This document shows, one piece after another, positions 52,121 to 61,545 of a stretch of DNA of 64,000 nucleotides. Under the pieces are notes generated by a model that worked only from the letters and a program-made list of their open reading frames with translations, searched no databases and was not told the DNA's origin. Position 1 is the first letter of the stretch. Each line of letters opens with the position of its first letter. Source of the stretch: Pedobacter psychrophilus. GTDB lineage: Bacteria > Bacteroidota > Bacteroidia > Sphingobacteriales > Sphingobacteriaceae. Both the position numbers and the translations under genes were made by a program. The stretch is taken from assembly GCF_001652725.1 (NCBI RefSeq), contig NZ_LWHJ01000030.1, positions 1 to 64,000 of the forward strand. Reading direction: 5' to 3'.

Positions 52121-54022
52121 ATGATAGATTTAGTTTGGTTAATCCCTTTATTCCCTTTTATCGGATTCTTGATTTGCGGTCTTGGAAGAAATGTATTGCC
52201 TAAAGTGGTAATTGGTTCTGTTGCAAGTATTGCAGTAATCGCCTCTTTCGTAATTAGTTTGGGTATATTTTTTGAGTTCGATAGCTCAACCCCAACAATA
52301 ATTCACCTTTTTGATTGGATTAAAGTTGGTGGGATAGATATTCCTTTTTCTTTTCAAATAGATCAATTGAGCATTTTGATGCTATTGATTATAACGGGAA
52401 TTGGTTCCTTGATACATATTTATTCTATTGGGTATATGAGCCATGATGCAGGTTTTGGGAAATTCTTTTCCTATTTGAACCTGTTTATTTTCTTCATGTT
52501 ATTATTGGTTTTAGGATCTAATTACGTAATCATGTTTATTGGTTGGGAAGGCGTAGGTTTATGCTCTTACCTTTTAATAGGCTTTTGGTTTACAAATGGT
52601 GCTTACGCCGATGCTGCAAAGAAAGCTTTTATCATGAACAGGATTGGAGATTTGGGTTTCCTAATCGGCGTTTTTGTAATCATCGCAACTTTTGGAAGCA
52701 CTTCATTTGCTGATATTTTTCCGAAAGCACAATCTATGATTTCAGGAGATGCTACTTTAACATTAATCACCATATTATTATTTATAGGAGCAACTGGTAA
52801 ATCTGCACAATTGCCTTTATTCACTTGGTTACCAGATGCAATGGCTGGTCCAACTCCAGTTTCCGCATTGATACATGCTGCAACTATGGTAACGGCCGGT
52901 ATCTATATGATTGCGAGGTCTAATATTTTATTTACGCTTTCTCCAGTAACCATGAGCATTATTGCTGTAATTGGTTTAGCTACTGCAATTATAGCAGCAA
53001 TTATCGCGATTACGCAAACAGATATTAAAAAGGTATTGGCCTATTCAACGGTTTCCCAATTGGGTTATATGTTTTTGGGATTAGGCGTTGGCGCTTATAC
53101 TGGTGCTTTTTTCCACGTCTTAACTCATGCATTCTTTAAAGCTTTATTATTTTTAGGAGCAGGTTCAGTAATCCATGCCATGAGTAATGAGCAGGATATG
53201 CGTAAAATGGGTGGTTTAAAAAAGAAACTTCCAATCACTTTTATTACCATGTTAATGGGAACTTTGGCCATCTCCGGACTTCCTCCATTTTCAGGTTTCT
53301 TCTCTAAAGATGAAATATTAGCCCATGTTTATGAGCATAATCAAATCCTTTGGATAATTGGTGTTTTAGGTGCGATGTTAACTGCATTCTATATGTTCAG
53401 GATGATGTTCCTAACTTTCTGGGGAAATTTCCGCGGAAGCGAAGAACAAAAAAGTCATTTACATGAATCCCCAATTTCAATGACTATTCCTTTAATTATT
53501 TTAGCTGTACTTTCCGTAGTTGGAGGATTTATTGGAATTCCTGAAGCTTTGGGCGGTTCTCATTGGTTAGCTGGATATTTAGCTCCAGTTTTTGAAGGTT
53601 CAGGAACAAGAATGTCAGAATTGGCTTTAAGTCATTCTACAGAATATATTTTAATGGCTGTTTCTGTTGGAGGTGTTATTGTTGCAATCATTTATGCTTA
53701 TATCAAGTATATGAAAAACAGTCATGTGCCAGTTATTGATAGCGAGCCTCGCTCGGCTTTTGCCAAAATATCTTACAACAAGTTTTATTTTGATGAGTTT
53801 TATGCAGCTATTATTCAAAAACCTTTAGATGCACTTTCTGGGTTTTTCTACAAGATTATAGAGAAATCAGGAATTGATGGGGTGGTAAATGGTTTAGGAA
53901 AAGGCTCAATAGAGGCGAGTAAAGGATTAAGATTGCTACAAACAGGGAATGTTGGTTTTTACATTTTTGCGATGGTAATTGGTGTTGTGGTGATTTTGGT
54001 ATATAGTTTTTTAAAATTTTAA
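52121..54022 (+). CDS. nuoL: NADH-quinone oxidoreductase subunit L
   Basis: This 633-aa antiporter-like subunit has the ATG at 52121 (a TTG directly before it is not needed). Conserved segments include FIGWEGVGLCSYLLIGFW and LPDAMAGPTPVSALIHAATMVTAGIY, followed by LAYSTVSQLGYMFLGLG. The long lateral helix region and a final anchor helix are present near the C-terminus. Confidence 0.96.
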   Translation: MIDLVWLIPLFPFIGFLICGLGRNVLPKVVIGSVASIAVIASFVISLGIFFEFDSSTPTIIHLFDWIKVGGIDIPFSFQIDQLSILMLLIITGIGSLIHIYSIGYMSHDAGFGKFFSYLNLFIFFMLLLVLGSNYVIMFIGWEGVGLCSYLLIGFWFTNGAYADAAKKAFIMNRIGDLGFLIGVFVIIATFGSTSFADIFPKAQSMISGDATLTLITILLFIGATGKSAQLPLFTWLPDAMAGPTPVSALIHAATMVTAGIYMIARSNILFTLSPVTMSIIAVIGLATAIIAAIIAITQTDIKKVLAYSTVSQLGYMFLGLGVGAYTGAFFHVLTHAFFKALLFLGAGSVIHAMSNEQDMRKMGGLKKKLPITFITMLMGTLAISGLPPFSGFFSKDEILAHVYEHNQILWIIGVLGAMLTAFYMFRMMFLTFWGNFRGSEEQKSHLHESPISMTIPLIILAVLSVVGGFIGIPEALGGSHWLAGYLAPVFEGSGTRMSELALSHSTEYILMAVSVGGVIVAIIYAYIKYMKNSHVPVIDSEPRSAFAKISYNKFYFDEFYAAIIQKPLDALSGFFYKIIEKSGIDGVVNGLGKGSIEASKGLRLLQTGNVGFYIFAMVIGVVVILVYSFLKF

Positions 54023-54042
54023 GGTTCTGAATTAAGATATAG

Positions 54043-55500
54043 ATGGATTATTTATTACTCTTATTGGTTTTTCCACTTATTGGTTCGTTAGCTTGTTTAC
54101 TTAACAAAAAGGCAGCAAAAGAAACGGCATTTATCAGTTCCTTAATTACCCTTGCTTATGCAATTGTATTGCTAACAAAGTTTGTTCCTGATGATAGCCG
54201 TCAGTTTGTGGTAGACTATCCATGGATTGCTCAATTCGGAATTCATTTTAAAGCGGGAATAGATGGTATCAGCATGATCATGGTGCTTTTGACAACGGGT
54301 TTAATTCCTCTAATTATTCTTTCTTCTTTCAACAGAACGTTCAAAAATTCCTCTGCATTATATGCTTTAATACTATTTATGCAATTTGGTTTGCTAATCG
54401 TTTTTACAGCTTTAGATGGATTTTTATTTTATGTAGGTTGGGAAATTGCTTTGATTCCGATCTATTTTATATGTGCAATTTGGGGTGGTGTGGATCGTAT
54501 CCGTGTAAACATGAAGTTTTTCATTTACACTTTTGCAGGTTCTCTTTTCATGCTTTTGGGTATCATTTATTTGCATTTACAAACCACAGGAAACAGTTAT
54601 GATATTGATGCTTTTTATGCATTGGATTTAGATTCGGTAACACAGGGCTGGTTGTTTTGGTGCTTTTTTATTGCTTTTGCCATTAAAATGCCGATTTTTC
54701 CTTTTCATACCTGGCAACCGGATACTTATACAACCGCTCCTACAATGGGAACAATGTTGTTGGCCGGTATCATGTTAAAAATGGGGATTTATGGTGTGAT
54801 TAGATGGTTAATTCCAATTGTGCCAATCGGATTTATGGAGTGGAAACAATTGGTGATTATTCTTTCAATTATCGGAATCGTTTATGCTTCCATTATCGCT
54901 TTTAAGCAAAAAGAAATCAAACGTTTAGTTGCTTATTCTTCCATTGCTCACGTTGGTTTAATTGCAGCAGGTATTTTTGCCTGGAATGCAGAAGGTGTAC
55001 AAGGAGGAATGATTCAGATGTTAAATCATGGAATTAACGTGATAGGATTGTTTTTTGCAATGGATATCATAATAGATAGATTAAATACACAAGATTCCTC
55101 ACAAATGGGTGGTATTGCCAAAGTAGCTCCAAAATTTGCAATTGCTTTATTGATTATCATTTTAGGAACTGTCGCTTTGCCTTTAACAAACGGATTTATT
55201 GGCGAGTTTCTGTTGTTGAACGCTGTTTACCAATATCAAATTTGGTTTGCTGCAGTTGCAGGACTTACTATAATTTTCGGAGCAGTTTATATGTTGAGGA
55301 TGTATAAACACGTAATGCAAGGCGAGTTGAACGAGTTAACTTCTAAATTTAGAGATATTAAGGGAAGCGAGGTTTTGGTTATGGGTATCATTTGTGCTTT
55401 AATCATCATCATCGGGGTTTACCCTAAACCAATTTTAAATATTTCTGCGGCAGCGGTTGATACTTTAATTGTCCAAGTGAATAGTAAATTAGCATTTTAA
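54043..55500 (+). CDS. nuoM: NADH-quinone oxidoreductase subunit M
   Basis: This 485-aa antiporter-like subunit has FYVGWEIALIPIYFICAIWG, the FHTWQPDTYTTAPTMGTMLL segment and LVAYSSIAHVGLIAAGI. About 14 helices are expected. It lies 20 bp after nuoL and 8 bp before nuoN. Confidence 0.96.
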   Translation: MDYLLLLLVFPLIGSLACLLNKKAAKETAFISSLITLAYAIVLLTKFVPDDSRQFVVDYPWIAQFGIHFKAGIDGISMIMVLLTTGLIPLIILSSFNRTFKNSSALYALILFMQFGLLIVFTALDGFLFYVGWEIALIPIYFICAIWGGVDRIRVNMKFFIYTFAGSLFMLLGIIYLHLQTTGNSYDIDAFYALDLDSVTQGWLFWCFFIAFAIKMPIFPFHTWQPDTYTTAPTMGTMLLAGIMLKMGIYGVIRWLIPIVPIGFMEWKQLVIILSIIGIVYASIIAFKQKEIKRLVAYSSIAHVGLIAAGIFAWNAEGVQGGMIQMLNHGINVIGLFFAMDIIIDRLNTQDSSQMGGIAKVAPKFAIALLIIILGTVALPLTNGFIGEFLLLNAVYQYQIWFAAVAGLTIIFGAVYMLRMYKHVMQGELNELTSKFRDIKGSEVLVMGIICALIIIIGVYPKPILNISAAAVDTLIVQVNSKLAF

Positions 55501-55508
55501 ACAAAAGA

Positions 55509-56891
55509 ATGAATTCTTTAATAGTTATATCAATTTTAGCAATCGTAGTTCTTTATCTAGGATTATTTAAAGCAAAAAATGCAGTATTGCCGGTAACCAT
55601 TATAGGGTTAATTGCAGCATTGGTGTTATCTATTATGGAGTGGAATAGTGGAGCAGCGCCAATATATAGTGGTATGATGTTGTTTGATAACTTTGCGGTT
55701 GCATTCTCTAGCCTAACCATCGTTTCTACCATCCTTATTCTATTATTATCAAAAAATTATTTTGAAAAGATTAGTGAAAACGTAGCTGAGTATTATACTA
55801 TTATTCTTTTTGCCCTTGCGGGGATAGTTGTCATGGTTTCTTATCATAATATGGCGATGTTATTTGTAGGGTTAGAAATCATGTCTGTTAGTTTATACAT
55901 CTTGGCAGGGATTAAAAAGCGTGATTTTGCATCTAATGAAGCAGCGTTGAAATACTTTTTAATGGGTGCTTTCTCTACAGGTTTTTTGCTTTTTGGGATT
56001 ACCTTAATTTATGGAGCCTCTCATTCTTTTGATTTAGAAGTCATCAAGCAATATGTAATTAACAGGCCAACAGGTATTGATCCTATGTTTTATGTAGGTA
56101 TTCTGTTAATGATTATTGGTTTATCTTTCAAAATTGGTGCTGCACCTTTTCATTTTTGGACACCAGATGTTTATGAAGGTTCTCCAACTCTAATTACAGT
56201 ATTTATGTCTACAGTAGTGAAGACTGCTGGTTTTGCAGCTTTCTTAAGGTTATTCTCTGTTTGCTTTGCGCCATTAGCAGAAGATTTTTGGATGCCAACT
56301 TTATTGGTCATTACCATCTTGACATTATTTATTGGAAATATCACCGCATTATATCAAACCAACTTTAAAAGGATGTTGGCATATTCTAGTATTTCACACG
56401 CTGGCTATATGTTATTTGCAATTGTAGCATTAGGTGCAACCTCTACCAACTCAGTATTTATATATGCTGCCGCTTATTCAATTGCTTCAATTATTGCTTT
56501 TGGCGTACTAATTTTGGTGAAAGAACAAACAGGCGGAGAGAATTTTAACAACTTTAATGGCTTAGGTAAAAAGAATCCTTTTTTAGCCTTTGTACTAACT
56601 ATTTCTATGCTGTCATTAGCAGGAATTCCTTTAACTGCCGGATTTATTGGTAAGTTTTTTATGTTCTCTACAGCATTAGCGCAATATCACATTTGGCTGA
56701 TTGTGTTTGCAATTATTAATGCGGTAATTGGCATCTTCTATTATTTTAAGGTGATTGCAGCTATGTATTTTAAAGATACAGAAAGAAAAGAATTAACCTC
56801 TACTCCCTATTATAAAATCGTATTGAGTGTTTCTGCTATTGTAACAATCATTTTAGGAATATACCCTTCGTTAATTACAGATTTGTTTTAA
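55509..56891 (+). CDS. nuoN: NADH-quinone oxidoreductase subunit N
   Basis: This 460-aa antiporter-like subunit has FVGLEIMSVSLYILAG, FHFWTPDVYEGSPTLITVFMS and MLAYSSISHAGYMLFAIV. It is the last nuo gene. No terminator hairpin is seen in the 52-bp gap to the DedA gene, so read-through into the next genes is possible. Confidence 0.96.
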   Translation: MNSLIVISILAIVVLYLGLFKAKNAVLPVTIIGLIAALVLSIMEWNSGAAPIYSGMMLFDNFAVAFSSLTIVSTILILLLSKNYFEKISENVAEYYTIILFALAGIVVMVSYHNMAMLFVGLEIMSVSLYILAGIKKRDFASNEAALKYFLMGAFSTGFLLFGITLIYGASHSFDLEVIKQYVINRPTGIDPMFYVGILLMIIGLSFKIGAAPFHFWTPDVYEGSPTLITVFMSTVVKTAGFAAFLRLFSVCFAPLAEDFWMPTLLVITILTLFIGNITALYQTNFKRMLAYSSISHAGYMLFAIVALGATSTNSVFIYAAAYSIASIIAFGVLILVKEQTGGENFNNFNGLGKKNPFLAFVLTISMLSLAGIPLTAGFIGKFFMFSTALAQYHIWLIVFAIINAVIGIFYYFKVIAAMYFKDTERKELTSTPYYKIVLSVSAIVTIILGIYPSLITDLF

Positions 56892-56943
56892 ATTCTTGAT
56901 GCATTATAAATTGCAATAATATTTGTAGTTTTATAAGATAGCT

Positions 56944-57609
56944 ATGCATGAATTCTGGGAGAATATAACAAAGTTAGCCGATGCGCAACAGATCATTCAT
57001 AAAGGAGGATTCTATTTAATTTTATTTGTAGTCTTTGCTGAGACTGGATTATTTTTTGGTTTTTTTTTACCAGGGGATTATCTATTATTTTTAGCTGGAC
57101 TTTTTGTAGCAACCGGAAGATTAGATGTTGGCATTGCGACCATGATTTTAGGCTTGATTATTGCCGCTTTTGCTGGAAACTTTGTGGGTTATTGGTTTGG
57201 TTATCGTACTGGCCCGATTCTTTACAAAAGAAAGGATTCTTTCTTTTTTAAGCAGAAATATTTAAAAGCCGCAGAGGCTTACTATAATAAACAAGGAGCA
57301 TTTGCTTTAATAATGGGTAGATTTGTCCCAATTGTACGTACATTTGCTCCAATATTTGCCGGTGTTGTAAAATTAGATTCCAGAAAATTCGCATTATATA
57401 ATTTAATTGGCGCAGTTTTATGGATTGGTTCTTTAACCTTATTAGGGTATTTTTTAGGTAAAGAATTTGAAAGACAAATAGAAAAATATCTAGCTTATAT
57501 AATTATTGGTTTTGTTTTAATCACAACAATACCATTAATAATTGCTTTTTTAAAAAGGAACATAACTACTAAAAACGAAAACAATCATTCAGAATTAAAT
57601 GATAGATAA
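56944..57609 (+). CDS. DedA-family membrane protein
   Basis: This 221-aa inner-membrane protein has the DedA/SNARE-associated (VTT) signature: ETGLFFGFFLPGDYLLFLAG near the N-terminus, GYWFGYRTG, and the GRFVPIVRTFAPIFAGV segment with its essential arginines. Family members are lipid flippases, notably for undecaprenyl phosphate. It overlaps ppa by 11 bp. Confidence 0.92.
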   Translation: MHEFWENITKLADAQQIIHKGGFYLILFVVFAETGLFFGFFLPGDYLLFLAGLFVATGRLDVGIATMILGLIIAAFAGNFVGYWFGYRTGPILYKRKDSFFFKQKYLKAAEAYYNKQGAFALIMGRFVPIVRTFAPIFAGVVKLDSRKFALYNLIGAVLWIGSLTLLGYFLGKEFERQIEKYLAYIIIGFVLITTIPLIIAFLKRNITTKNENNHSELNDR

Positions 57610-58147
57610 TAATAATCACCCGTGGCATTCCATATCTCCAGGCGTAAACTCACCAGAATCTGTTACAGCAATAATAGAAATTCCAAAAGGATCAAAAGCT
57701 AAATATGAAATTGATAAGGACACTGGTCTTTTAAGATTGGATAGAATTTTGTTTTCTTCTGTAATGTACCCTGCTAATTATGGTTTTATTCCACAAACTT
57801 ATTGTGATGATCATGATCCATTAGATATATTAGTTCTATGTTCAGCGGATGTTTACCCAATGTCTATGATTGAGGCAAAGGTGATTGGTGTAATGCACAT
57901 GGTTGATAATGGGGAACAGGATGATAAAATCATTGCGGTAGCAAAAAATGATATGTCTGTTAATTATATTGAAGACTTAAAAGAATTGCCTCCACATACA
58001 ATGAAAGAAATTGTAAGATTTTTTCAAGATTATAAAGCTTTAGAAGAGAAAAATGTAACTATCGAGCACTTGCTTGGTAAAAAGTATGCTTATAAAGTAA
58101 TTGAAGAAAGTATAGAATTGTATAATAAAACTTATAGAGATAAATAA
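57599..58147 (+). CDS. ppa: Inorganic pyrophosphatase (family I)
   Basis: This 182-aa soluble enzyme hydrolyses pyrophosphate. It has EIPKGSKAKYEIDK, the signature DHDPLDILVLC and the acidic metal site DNGEQDDKIIAV. Its TAA overlaps the ATG of the CorC-like gene by one base. Confidence 0.96.
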   Translation: MIDNNNHPWHSISPGVNSPESVTAIIEIPKGSKAKYEIDKDTGLLRLDRILFSSVMYPANYGFIPQTYCDDHDPLDILVLCSADVYPMSMIEAKVIGVMHMVDNGEQDDKIIAVAKNDMSVNYIEDLKELPPHTMKEIVRFFQDYKALEEKNVTIEHLLGKKYAYKVIEESIELYNKTYRDK

Positions 58148-59486
58148 TGGACCCCCACCCCGAAATTAGTACTTTAAGTATTTTATTTACTATATTTTTA
58201 GTTCTTTTAAACGGCTTTTTTGTAGCGGCCGAATTTGCTATTGTTAAAGTTAGGGGCTCCCAAATAGAAATTAAAGCCAAAACTGGCAGTAAGGTTGCCC
58301 AAATTGCGAAACATATGACCACTCATTTAGATGGTTATTTGGCAGCAACACAGCTTGGTATAACCCTAGCCTCTTTAGGCTTAGGTTGGGTAGGTGAAAG
58401 AGTAATGTCAAGCTTGGTGGCAAATGTTTTTAGTTTCATAAATCTTCCTATATCTGCAAGTTTAACAGAAACATTAGGTCTTATTTTTGCTTTTACCATT
58501 ATAACTGTTTTACATATTGTTTTTGGGGAATTGGCACCAAAAACCTTGGCAATTCAAAAACCGGTAGCAACTACTATGGCTATCGCACTTCCTTTACAGT
58601 TCGTTTACATCGTTTTTAAACCTTTTATTTATGTTTTAAACGGTTTTGCAAACGTTATTTTAAAACTGATTGGAATTGATTCTACAAACGCACATGAATC
58701 CATTCACTCATCAGAAGAATTGCAATATCTTTTAGAGCAGGGAAAAGAATCCGGTGCAATTGATAAAGCTGAGCATGAGCTAATTAAGAACGTTTTTGAT
58801 TTTAATGAGCGAGTAGTAAAGAATATTATGGTTCCAAGAACCAAGATATCTGCTATAGAATTAATGTCAACTCAAGAAGAATTATTAGAATGTATTATTT
58901 CTGAAGGCTATTCTAGAATACCAGTTTATGAAGATACCATCGATAAAATTGTTGGTATAGTTCACGCTAAAGATATTTTATCGCTTATTGTAAAACACGG
59001 TCAGTTTAATTTGAATGATATTTTAAGAAAACCTCTTTTTGTACCAGAATCTAAAAAAATAAATGATTTAATGGCAGAATTGAAGTTAAAACGCATTCAA
59101 ATCGCTATTGTATTGGATGAGTTTGGTGGTACCGCGGGTATGGTAACTTTAGAGGATATTGTAGAAGAATTGGTGGGCGATATACAAGATGAGTATGATG
59201 AAGAAAAACCTTTGGTAGAAAAGATTTCTGATAACGAATTTATTATCACATCATCCGCAACAGTTTATGACGTAAATGAGCATTTACTCATGATTTGCCA
59301 GAGGATGAAGATTACGATACCATTGCTGGTTTGATAAGTGAAATTTTTGGGAAAATACCAGAAGTAGGAGAAACTAAAGATTTTAACGGTTACACTTTTA
59401 CTATCCTAAAAAAAGTAGGTCAAAACATAGAATCTGTTAAGCTTCAATTGCTTTTAGAAAAAGAAGAACAGATAGATAATCATTAA
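58147..59486 (+). pseudogene. CNNM/CBS/CorC (HlyC/CorC) family transporter gene, frameshifted
   Basis: The first frame (58147-59334) gives a CNNM-type membrane domain (about 1-185), two CBS domains with VPRTKISAIELM and FGGTAGMVTLEDIVEELVGDI, and the start of the CorC_HlyC domain. It breaks after VNEHL. The other frame continues THDLPEDEDYDTIAGLISEI to 59486. Inserting one A near 59286 would restore a single protein of about 446 aa. If real, the C-terminal domain is lost and the gene may be damaged; a sequence error is equally possible. Confidence 0.88.
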
Positions 59487-59489
59487 ATT

Positions 59490-60187
59490 ATGCATCTTTT
59501 TTATACACCTGATATACAATCAAAAACTTATCAGCTAGATGAAGAGGAAAGCAAACACTGCATTAAAGTTTTACGTTTAAAAAACGGCGATCAAGTCAAC
59601 TTGATTGATGGCAAAGGCGGATTCTATTTGGCTGAAATTATTGATGAACATCCAAAAAGAACCATTTTAAATATCATTGATACAAAACTGGAATTTGGCA
59701 AAAGAAACCACTACCTACATATTGCAATAGCGCCTACAAAAAACATTGATCGTTTTGAATGGTTTTTAGAAAAAGCAACTGAGATTGGCATTGATGAAAT
59801 TACCCCAATTATTTGCGATAGATCAGAAAGGAAAGAAATCAAATTAGATCGTTCTAATAAAATAATTACTTCTGCAATTAAGCAATCTTTAAAAGCTTAC
59901 CATCCTTATCTCAACAATTATATCTCTTTCAAAACGTTTATTTCTCAGGCTTCCGCCGATTTAAAATTCATAGCTCATTGCGAGGAAAATAAAAAATCAG
60001 CGATAGCAGATGCTTTTAAACCTCAACAAAAATATTTAATTTTAATTGGTCCTGAAGGTGATTTTTCTCCTTCAGAAATAGACCTCGCTTTACAAAATGG
60101 TTTTGTCCCCATAACTTTAGGTGAAAGCAGATTAAGAACGGAAACCGCAGCTTTAGAAGCTTGTTTCGAGATAAATTATTTTAATAG

Positions 60188-60191
<4 letters not shown>
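59490..60191 (+). CDS. rsmE: 16S rRNA (uracil1498-N3)-methyltransferase RsmE
   Basis: This 233-aa SPOUT methyltransferase methylates U1498 of 16S rRNA. It has KHCIKVLRLKNGD in the N-terminal PUA-like domain, KATEIGIDEITPIICDRSER, and the knot signature LIGPEGDFSPSEID followed by LGESRLRTETAAL. It overlaps the DUF4159 gene by 4 bp. Confidence 0.95.
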
Positions 60192-60931
<740 letters not shown>

Positions 60932-60933
60932 AT

Positions 60934-61434
60934 ATGTTTAAGATAAAAGTGAATAACAATTTCGATTTTGAGACAACTATTAAAAATGAGGTGATCAATT
61001 TAAATGGGAACGATTTAAGTTTAGATATGGTAAATCTTGGAAATAATAAATTCCATATCATAAAAAACAATAAATCTTACACCGCCGAATTAGTTGATAA
61101 AAATTTAGCTGAGAAAACTTTTAAGATTAAGGTAAATAATAATATTTACGATATTAAAGCTAAAGATCAATATGATGAATTATTAAAGGATTTAGGTTTA
61201 GAAAATCTGAATGCAATTAAGCTTAAAGAGATAAAAGCCCCCATGCCTGGTTTAGTCTTGAAAATTTTAATTAATGAAGGTGATGAGGTAAGAAAGGGTG
61301 AAAATCTATTTATTTTAGAAGCTATGAAGATGGAAAACATGATAAAAGCACCTGCAGATATTATAATTAAAAAATTGTATATAAAATCTGGGGATAAAGT
61401 AGAGAAAAATCAGATTTTAGTAGTTTTAAATTGA
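60934..61434 (+). CDS. Biotin carboxyl carrier protein (biotinyl/lipoyl domain)
   Basis: This 166-aa protein ends in a biotinyl domain (about 98-166) with the attachment motif EAMKMENM, where Lys132 would be biotinylated, presumably by the BirA encoded at 19370-20143. The N-terminal part matches carrier subunits of acyl-CoA (propionyl- or acetyl-CoA) carboxylases of Bacteroidota rather than AccB. No carboxylase or carboxyltransferase gene is adjacent. It is the last gene of the tight run that starts with the DedA gene. Confidence 0.88.
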   Translation: MFKIKVNNNFDFETTIKNEVINLNGNDLSLDMVNLGNNKFHIIKNNKSYTAELVDKNLAEKTFKIKVNNNIYDIKAKDQYDELLKDLGLENLNAIKLKEIKAPMPGLVLKILINEGDEVRKGENLFILEAMKMENMIKAPADIIIKKLYIKSGDKVEKNQILVVLN

Positions 61435-61545
61435 ATTAATCATATAAAAATATAAATAATCACACAAATAGTATAAAATTTAAGCCTAAATGGTGTTATT
61501 TTCATAATTAATTTATACTTTAGTTTTTTAACTAAACAAAATTAT

